Below the pieces are notes generated by a model. The model searched no databases, was not told the DNA's origin, and worked only from the letters and a program-made list of their open reading frames with translations. From assembly GCA_003131985.1 (NCBI GenBank), contig PKWH01000287.1, forward strand, positions 2,882-10,418: 7,537 nt of DNA, in the 5' to 3' direction. Made by a program: the position numbers and the translations under genes. Shown here in pieces: positions 1 through 4,454 of the stretch. This stretch comes from Acidobacteriota bacterium. GTDB taxonomy: Bacteria; Acidobacteriota; Terriglobia; Acidiferrales; UBA7541. Every line of letters begins with the position of its first letter. The stretch's first letter is position 1.

Positions 1-18
1 GCGTTGCTAGGGCTTGCA

Positions 19-216
19 ATGGATCAGCGAAAGCGCTCCGGCGATTTGACGCAGCTCGCATCCGCGCTTGTATTGGCGCGAACGGAAGTTTCCTACTTCC
101 AAGGCCGCGTAGAACAGGCCAAACGCGCAAAGAATACGGAAGCCGCTGTGAACCTCGGCATCAGCACGAAACGTCTGCTTTCTACCATCGAGGAAGCGGA
201 AAAACTTCAGCCCTGA
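19..216 (+). CDS. small helical protein of unknown function (possibly 5'-truncated)
   Basis: I do not recognise this protein. From the ATG at 19 it would be 65 residues; the frame is also open to the left edge, so it may be the tail of a longer protein. The ATG has a plausible Shine-Dalgarno sequence, AGGG at 9-12, six bases upstream, which favours a complete small protein. The sequence is mostly predicted amphipathic helix: LTQLASALVLARTEVSYF, then a charged stretch, then ISTKRLLSTIEEAEKL near the C-terminus. There is no membrane segment, signal peptide, cysteine cluster or known catalytic motif. It ends in TGA only 11 nt before the next ATG, so it is probably co-transcribed with the chemosensory genes. 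A helical adaptor or regulator is possible, but that is inference only. Confidence 0.6.
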   Translation: MDQRKRSGDLTQLASALVLARTEVSYFQGRVEQAKRAKNTEAAVNLGISTKRLLSTIEEAEKLQP

Positions 217-227
217 GACGAAAGCGA

Positions 228-926
228 ATGGGGGACTACTTGAATCACGCCAGCGTCCTGATTGTCTCGGACGACACTGAGTTTGCTCGGTCGGTTGCGG
301 GGCGCTGGCACGCTGAGCGGCACGCTCCCGAGATTACTCTGGTTACGAGCGACGTATGGCACGGCTCAAGCGCGGCGAGCTATGACCTGGTAATTCTGGG
401 GCCTGTTCGTGATCGCAAGACTTCGGCAATTCTCTCTGCTCTCCGCTCTTATCCAAACGTTACACCCGTTTGTGTTTCGGAGGACGACAAGGAGATTTCC
501 TTCCTGCAATCCACGCACCCGCATGTGCTGATCGTGCCGCGGCAGGATGGCTGGACTTCCACACTGATTCTCGTTGCCAGCGAAGCAATCAGACGTGTGC
601 AAGCTGTAGCGCGGGCTCAGCGTGCCGAGCGGCTTGCGATTGAAAACCAAGGGCACGCCGCGCTTGGCCGCTACATGCTCGAAGTGCGTCCCAGCGTCAA
701 TAATGCACTGACCTCGATATTAGGCAACGCAGATCTATTGTTGATGGAACCAGCGCAAGTGACTGCCGAATGTCGCGATCAAATTCGCACGGTTCATACC
801 ATGGCCCTGCGGCTACACGAGATCATGCAGCGATTCTCATCACTTGCCGCGGAAATGCGGGCTGGTGAGAAAGAGTCTCAAGCTGATACGCCAGAGGATT
901 CTCATCATCTGGTCTCCGGGACTTAG
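228..926 (+). CDS. degenerate receiver + HisKA-like (DHp) protein, no ATPase domain
   Basis: A 232-residue protein with two recognisable parts. Residues about 8-125 follow a response-regulator receiver fold: VLIVSDD with the acidic pair D15-D16, then YDLVILGPVRD at 52-62. At the position where receivers carry the phospho-accepting Asp there is Gly58, and the usual Lys-Pro late in the domain is not evident (VLIVPRQDG). After a charged linker (about 126-142), residues about 143-205 resemble the two-helix dimerisation domain of histidine kinases: GRYMLEVRPSVNNALTSILG, then QIRTVHTMALRLHEIMQRF. The motif His-Glu-x-x-Asn reads Pro155-Ser-Val-Asn-Asn159, so the phospho-His is absent. No HATPase domain follows; the protein ends in an acidic, polar tail. 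The ATG at 228 has only a weak ribosome-binding sequence and may be reached by coupling from the gene 11 nt upstream. It is likely a cytoplasmic, dimerising, non-catalytic partner of the chemosensory proteins. That role is inferred; the domain resemblance is seen. Confidence 0.8.
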   Translation: MGDYLNHASVLIVSDDTEFARSVAGRWHAERHAPEITLVTSDVWHGSSAASYDLVILGPVRDRKTSAILSALRSYPNVTPVCVSEDDKEISFLQSTHPHVLIVPRQDGWTSTLILVASEAIRRVQAVARAQRAERLAIENQGHAALGRYMLEVRPSVNNALTSILGNADLLLMEPAQVTAECRDQIRTVHTMALRLHEIMQRFSSLAAEMRAGEKESQADTPEDSHHLVSGT

Positions 927-1045
927 GGAGCGAAGAAAAGACGCGTAAGAGCAGGCGCTACAAAGAGTTGTTGAGATGTCCGCAGGAGGAGAATTTCGCG
1001 CGGCAGGTGGCCGCCGAGTTGCAATTCCTTCTCGGGACTCCAATC

Positions 1046-1051
1046 GGGAGG
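1046..1051 (+). promoter_or_regulatory. ribosome-binding site of the CheY/PilH gene
   Basis: GGGAGG lies seven bases before the ATG at 1059 and supports that start. A second GGAGG at 1053-1057 is only one base from the ATG and is probably too close to serve. Confidence 0.6.
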
Positions 1052-1058
1052 CGGAGGC

Positions 1059-1421
1059 ATGTTGAAGAAAATTCTGGTCGTAGACGATTCGCAGGCTGAG
1101 ATTCGGTTGATGCAAAACATGTTGCAAGCCGGGGGCTTTCAGTCCGTGGGCATCTCCGACCCCACAAAGATTGAGGAAGCGATCGACGAAGAGCGGCCGA
1201 ACGTGATTCTGCTCGACGTCGTAATGCCCCAGCGGAATGGATTTCAGGCTTGTCGCGACTTGAAGAGCCACGAATCGTATTCACAGATTCCGGTGATCCT
1301 GGTGACTTCCAAGACGGCGCCCAGCGATCGCTACTGGGGCGAACAGCAAGGCGCGAATGGCTACGTTGCCAAACCGTTCACTCCGGATGAATTGCTGAGT
1401 GCGGTGAAGAGGTTTGTTTGA
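1059..1421 (+). CDS. single-domain response regulator, CheY/PilH type
   Basis: A 120-residue stand-alone receiver with no output domain. All key residues are present: the acidic pair D9-D10 that binds Mg2+, phospho-acceptor D53 in VILLDVVMP, switch residue T83 in VILVTS, and K105 in AKPF. The stretch DRYWGEQQGANGYVAKPF at 90-107 is like PilH and PilG of the twitching-motility system, where a Trp-Gly before Gln-Gly-Ala is common. It should accept phosphate from the CheA Hpt domains and then bind a motor or effector target in the cytoplasm; in Pil-Chp systems such proteins act on pilus extension or retraction, or serve as a phosphate sink. The stop codon shares its last base with the start of cheW, so the two are translationally coupled. 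PilH is the closest label, but PilG-like function cannot be excluded from sequence alone. Confidence 0.93.
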   Translation: MLKKILVVDDSQAEIRLMQNMLQAGGFQSVGISDPTKIEEAIDEERPNVILLDVVMPQRNGFQACRDLKSHESYSQIPVILVTSKTAPSDRYWGEQQGANGYVAKPFTPDELLSAVKRFV

Positions 1422-1951
1422 TGCCGAACGAGCGCGAAAACGTAGAGCTGTCGCATGCCGAACTCGCTGGGGGAGAGTTTCTCGAGAGCGAGTCGTTTTC
1501 TGAAGAGCGGCTGCCTGAACGGCAGTACTGCGTTTTCCGCGCCGGGCGTGAGCGCTTTTGTTTCTCTGTTCTTGAAGTGGAGGAAGTGGTGGATTGGCCG
1601 ATCGTGACCCGAGTCCCGTTGGCGCCCGCCTTTCTTATGGGCGTCTTCAACCTGCGCGGAACGATCGTGCCGCTGGTAGATATTGCATTCACCGAAGGCC
1701 GGCGTCCTGGGCTTCTTCCGAAGCACGTGGTGGTTGCGGCGCTGAGAGGCGATTCGCAGCGCGGAGATTTGCGGCTGGGTATTGCAGCAGATGAAGTGAT
1801 CGGCACGTATTCCGCGAGCGAAGAATCGATGCTCGATCAAGCGCCTGCTGAAGTGCCGCACTGTCGAGGAATGTTGCGGCATGATGACCGGCTCGCGCTA
1901 GTGGTTGACTTGCGGCGGCTGACTGATGTTTTTCCAGTTCCGGTAATTTGA
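1421..1951 (+). CDS. cheW: CheW-like adaptor (PilI type)
   Basis: A 176-residue CheW-domain protein that links receptors to the CheA kinase in the signalling array. The fold begins at about residue 34 (RQYCVFRAGRERFCFSVLEVEEVV). It carries the typical first-subdomain signature, proline-flanked VPLAPAFLMGVFNLRGTIVP, followed by LVDI, at 65-88. The second half, LRLGIAADEVIGTY and then LALVVDLRRL, completes the paired beta-barrels. About 33 acidic, Ser- and Glu-rich residues precede the domain, longer than a minimal CheW. The ATG at 1421 overlaps the preceding TGA by one base (TGATG), and GAAGAGG lies eight bases upstream. An in-frame TTG just before is a less likely start. There is no effector domain, so the role is structural coupling. 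Known CheW arrays support this; the PilI assignment rests on gene order. Confidence 0.93.
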   Translation: MPNERENVELSHAELAGGEFLESESFSEERLPERQYCVFRAGRERFCFSVLEVEEVVDWPIVTRVPLAPAFLMGVFNLRGTIVPLVDIAFTEGRRPGLLPKHVVVAALRGDSQRGDLRLGIAADEVIGTYSASEESMLDQAPAEVPHCRGMLRHDDRLALVVDLRRLTDVFPVPVI

Positions 1952-1970
1952 AGCCCGGCAACTTGAAGGA

Positions 1971-1981
1971 TGTGTCACACA
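1971..1981. repeat. 11-bp palindrome in the gap before the receptor gene
   Basis: TGTGT-C-ACACA, perfect five-base arms around one central base, 20 nt after the cheW stop. It could be half of an operator, but it is short and could arise by chance. Confidence 0.35.
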
Positions 1982-1988
1982 GTTTTTG

Positions 1989-2025
1989 GCTGAGCTGAGT
2001 CGGATGAATTCTCCGGCCGCTCAGC
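1989..2025. repeat. inverted repeat (7-bp arms) in the gap before the receptor gene
   Basis: GCTGAGC at 1989-1995 is the exact reverse complement of GCTCAGC at 2019-2025, with a 23-nt spacer. GCTGAG at 1994-1999 could pair with the same right arm, so two alternative hairpins are possible. No run of T follows, so it does not look like an intrinsic terminator. Confidence 0.4.
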
Positions 2026-2029
2026 GCTC

Positions 2030-2050
2030 GCGATTCGCAGTGCGAGTCGC
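2030..2050. promoter_or_regulatory. 21-bp near-perfect dyad upstream of the receptor ribosome-binding site
   Basis: Left arm GCGATTCGCA (2030-2039) and right arm TGCGAGTCGC (2041-2050) match as an inverted repeat at nine of ten positions around a central G; the tenth is a G-U pair in RNA. It lies 18 nt before the GGAGG of the receptor gene. It could be an operator for a dimeric regulator or an mRNA hairpin that protects or tunes the receptor message. No U-tract follows, which argues against a terminator. The symmetry is seen; the function is inferred. Confidence 0.5.
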
Positions 2051-2068
2051 ACGGTAAACAAGTTCTTT

Positions 2069-2073
2069 GGAGG
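2069..2073 (+). promoter_or_regulatory. ribosome-binding site fixing the receptor start
   Basis: A full GGAGG lies five bases before the ATG at 2079. It selects this ATG over the in-frame TTG at 2067, which overlaps the motif itself. Confidence 0.75.
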
Positions 2074-2078
2074 AAGTC

Positions 2079-3521
2079 ATGAAAGCTCGTTTGAGTTCGA
2101 CAATTTGGTTGCTGGTCTTTTGGATCGGCGCCGCATTCTTTGGCGTGTTAGGGCTGGCGTATTACGCCGGCTCGCACGCCGCGGCAGGCGCCGACACCAC
2201 ATCTTTCCCCGGTGGAGCAAATGGGGCTCTGGTCGCGGCCGCCACGCTCGGGCTTCTCGGAGCCATTTCGCTTGTCTATGTGCTGGGCAAGCGTGTGCTG
2301 ACCCCGGTACAGGAGATTGCAACATTCTCCGAACGTCTTGTCGCCGGCGACGTGCGCGCGCGGGTAGAAATTGTGGCGAATGACGAGTTCGGATTCATCG
2401 CAGAGAATTTTAATCGCAGTGCAGCGAAGGTCGCCCACGCGGTGACGAATCAGCAGGCTCAGGATTCACTTCAACGCAGCATCACGGATTTGCTCAATAC
2501 CATCAGCCAGGTGGCGCGAGGCGACTTGAATATCCGCGGAAAGGTGAGCAACGACGCCCTGGGCAATGTCGTGGATTCCGTGAATTTCATGCTCGACAAC
2601 TTCACCAAGGTTCTCGAGCGTGTCAGGAAGGCCGCCGTCGACGTCAGCACCAGCGCGAACAAGATTCTCGAAGCCGCGGACGACATGACTGCCGGCGCCA
2701 CGCAACAAGACCAGGAAATCACGAACACTTCGTCGGCCGTGGAAGAGCTAACTGTTTCGATGAAACAAGTATCGAACAACGCGGAAGCCAGCGCGGAAGC
2801 TGCCCGTCGCGCTCTGGACGCCGCCGAACAAGGCAACCGCGCCGTGCGCGATACGCTGGATGGTATGCAGCGGATTCGCGCTTCGGTGCAAGCTACCGCC
2901 AAGAAAATCAAGTCCCTGGGCGATCGCTCGCTCGAAATTTCGGAAATCATCAACGTAATTAACGACATCACCGAACAAACGAATTTGCTGGCACTCAACG
3001 CGGCTATTGAAGCAGCGCGCGCCGGAGAAGCCGGCCGAGGTTTCGCGGTAGTCGCAGATGAAGTTCGTAAACTGGCCGAACACTCACGGAGCGCCACCAA
3101 GGATATCGCTGCGCTGATCAAAGCCATTCAAGCCGAGACAAACGAAGCCGTGGTGGTGATGGAAGAAGGCACGCGCGAGGTGGAAGTGGGAGCCGGACTT
3201 GCCGATCAAGCCGGAAAGGCGCTCGAAGCCATTTCGAGCGTGGTCCGACAGTCAGCCGAGCTGGTGCAGGAAATCTCGCTCGCGTCGAAGCAGCAGGTGC
3301 GCGGGACGGAAGGCGTGGCAAATGCCATGCAGATTATTTCCGGCATCACGCGCCAGACGACACAGGGCGCGCGGCAGACAGCATCCACCGTGGGAAACAT
3401 GGTGAAGCTCTCGGAACAGCTCAACGAAGCGCTTGCGCAATTTCGTTCGCAATCCGGCCGGCCGGAATCGGCTGCATCTGAGGAAACGCGACCGGCGGCT
3501 CCTGTGGGGGCACATCGATAA
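2079..3521 (+). CDS. methyl-accepting chemotaxis protein with minimal external loop and tandem HAMP
   Basis: A 480-residue membrane receptor that controls CheA through CheW. Two hydrophobic segments, about 8-30 and 49-70, are separated by only about 18 residues, so there is no room for a periplasmic ligand domain. A HAMP domain follows (about 71-123: LTPVQEIATFSERLVAGDV, then NDEFG). A second HAMP-like unit covers about 134-184 (ISQVARGDLNIRGKVSNDAL, then VVDSVNFML). The rest is a long coiled-coil signalling domain with the highly conserved hairpin tip at about 291-332: INDITEQTNLLALNAAIEAA, then GRGFAVVADEVRKLAE. The final 25 residues are a Ser/Ala/Pro-rich tail without a CheR-tethering aromatic pentapeptide. 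Compared with PilJ, its positional counterpart, it is much shorter and lacks the external sensory region. Gln/Glu-rich coiled-coil helices provide possible methylation sites, but I cannot place them exactly. Its gene has its own strong ribosome-binding site and sits between structured gaps, so its expression may be tuned separately. Confidence 0.95.
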   Translation: MKARLSSTIWLLVFWIGAAFFGVLGLAYYAGSHAAAGADTTSFPGGANGALVAAATLGLLGAISLVYVLGKRVLTPVQEIATFSERLVAGDVRARVEIVANDEFGFIAENFNRSAAKVAHAVTNQQAQDSLQRSITDLLNTISQVARGDLNIRGKVSNDALGNVVDSVNFMLDNFTKVLERVRKAAVDVSTSANKILEAADDMTAGATQQDQEITNTSSAVEELTVSMKQVSNNAEASAEAARRALDAAEQGNRAVRDTLDGMQRIRASVQATAKKIKSLGDRSLEISEIINVINDITEQTNLLALNAAIEAARAGEAGRGFAVVADEVRKLAEHSRSATKDIAALIKAIQAETNEAVVVMEEGTREVEVGAGLADQAGKALEAISSVVRQSAELVQEISLASKQQVRGTEGVANAMQIISGITRQTTQGARQTASTVGNMVKLSEQLNEALAQFRSQSGRPESAASEETRPAAPVGAHR

Positions 3522-3530
3522 CGGTGTGCC
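3509..3530 (+). promoter_or_regulatory. hairpin spanning the receptor stop codon
   Basis: GGCACATCG (3509-3517) can pair with CGGTGTGCC (3522-3530): eight Watson-Crick pairs and one G-U around the tetraloop ATAA, which contains the TAA stop. No T-run follows, so it is not a canonical terminator. It may partly terminate transcription, block 3' decay or separate receptor translation from cheR, which lacks a good ribosome-binding site of its own. Only the pairing potential is seen. Confidence 0.5.
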
Positions 3531-3572
3531 GGAGCGGCTGCCGAAGAGGCCGGTCGCTAACGCTTGCCGAAC

Positions 3573-4454
3573 ATGAAACCACATCTCACTACCGCGCAGC
3601 TTACCGAGGCGGAACTCGGCGAGATTCGCACACTGATTGAGCAGCGCTCCGCGATTTTGCTCGATTCTTCGCGCGAGCGTTTCTTTTCAACTCGCCTCCG
3701 CGAATATCTCGGCGAGAAACATATTGAGAGCGGAACAGAGCTGCTGCAAATCGTGCGTGCGTCCGTTACCGAATACGACGCCCTGCTGGAGCAGTTGCTG
3801 ACGCAGGAGACTTCCTTTTTCCGCTATCCAGCGGTGTACGAAGCATTGAGGAAAAAGATTCTGCCTGAAGTTCAGGAGAGAAAGTTCTGGCAAGATCCGC
3901 GAGCGCTTCGCATTTGGAGTGCGGGATGTTCGACCGGCGAGGAACCTTGTTCGATTGCAATCACACTGTGCGATTCGTTGAAATTTGCTGAGGCATGGGA
4001 AATCGAAATCCTGGCAACCGATATCAGCCGCCGGGCATTGTCCCACGCCGAACGCGGGATCTACGCCAAGCGCAGCTTGCAAGATGTTTCGCTAGGGCAG
4101 GTAGAGACACACTTTTCGACGACGAAACATGGATACCAAGTGAAGCCGCGAATTCGAAAGATGATTTCATTCGTGCAGATGAATCTCGTCGAGCCGGCGT
4201 ATTTCGGCAAGTTCGACTGCATCTTTTGCATGAACGTGTTGATGTACTTCTCAGAGAAGAGACGGCTTGCGATCCTGCGCCGCTTTTACGACGCGCTCGA
4301 ACCCGGCGGATATTTTCTGCTGGGCCACTCGGAGACGCTTTCGAATGTTTCGCTGAACCTGGAATCCATCAGACTTGGTGATTGTTTGATCTATCGCAAG
4401 CCCGTTTCTTCCGAGGCTCCACGGATGCTCGCCTTCGTGGAGGAACTGCCGTGA
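3573..4454 (+). CDS. cheR: CheR chemoreceptor glutamate methyltransferase (PilK type)
   Basis: A 293-residue cytoplasmic enzyme that transfers a methyl group from S-adenosylmethionine to glutamates on the receptor. Residues about 11-85 form the N-terminal helical domain, ending with the family motif ETSFFR at 79-84. The SAM-binding fold follows: RIWSAGCSTGEEPCSIAITL at 113-132 (motif I), ILATDIS at 146-152, FDCIFCMNVLMYF at 214-226, and YFLLGHSETL at 247-256. The usual form of the fourth motif has Arg where Met220 stands (CRNVLIYF). There is no TPR extension; the length is normal for a stand-alone CheR. The start is uncertain: ATG 3573 lacks a clear ribosome-binding sequence, and TTG 3564 is the only other start before an in-frame TAA at 3558. 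The end overlaps cheA by four bases. It lies directly after the receptor, as PilK follows PilJ. Confidence 0.94.
   Translation: MKPHLTTAQLTEAELGEIRTLIEQRSAILLDSSRERFFSTRLREYLGEKHIESGTELLQIVRASVTEYDALLEQLLTQETSFFRYPAVYEALRKKILPEVQERKFWQDPRALRIWSAGCSTGEEPCSIAITLCDSLKFAEAWEIEILATDISRRALSHAERGIYAKRSLQDVSLGQVETHFSTTKHGYQVKPRIRKMISFVQMNLVEPAYFGKFDCIFCMNVLMYFSEKRRLAILRRFYDALEPGGYFLLGHSETLSNVSLNLESIRLGDCLIYRKPVSSEAPRMLAFVEELP
4439..4443 (+). promoter_or_regulatory. ribosome-binding site supporting the GTG start of cheA
   Basis: GGAGG inside the 3' end of cheR lies seven bases before GTG 4451, which overlaps the cheR stop as GTGA. This decides the start over the in-frame TTG at 4382, which lies well inside cheR. 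Confidence 0.75.

Noticed and set aside
976..1065. ATG-started 29-codon frame in the gap, overlapping the cheY start
   Set aside because: It has only a weak ribosome-binding sequence and a Gly/Arg-rich product without protein-like pattern.
840..1271. Antisense open frame of 143 codons across the gap and cheY
   Set aside because: It overlaps two well-supported + strand genes, has no recognisable motif, and is the kind of shadow frame expected in GC-rich coding DNA.
1971..1981. CRP/FNR-type operator
   Set aside because: The arms TGTGT and ACACA are separated by one base, not the six of a CRP-like TGTGA-TCACA site, so the symmetry does not fit that family.
1952..2078. Sigma-28 or sigma-54 promoter in the gap before the receptor
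   Set aside because: I looked for paired, correctly spaced TAAA/GCCGATAA and TGGC/TTGC elements and found no matching pair.
2471..3127. Antisense open frame of 218 codons inside the receptor gene
   Set aside because: It is a low-complexity Ser/Ala/Arg-rich product complementary to the conserved receptor signalling domain. Its length is explained by codon bias of the real gene.
3509..3545. Intrinsic transcription terminator after the receptor gene
   Set aside because: The stem is strong, but the bases after it are GC-rich with no T-run, and cheR follows closely on the same strand.
4382..4450. Longer CheA beginning at TTG 4382
   Set aside because: It would overlap cheR by 73 nt and its extra residues resemble no Hpt sequence. 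GTG 4451 has a well-placed GGAGG and a typical coupled overlap.
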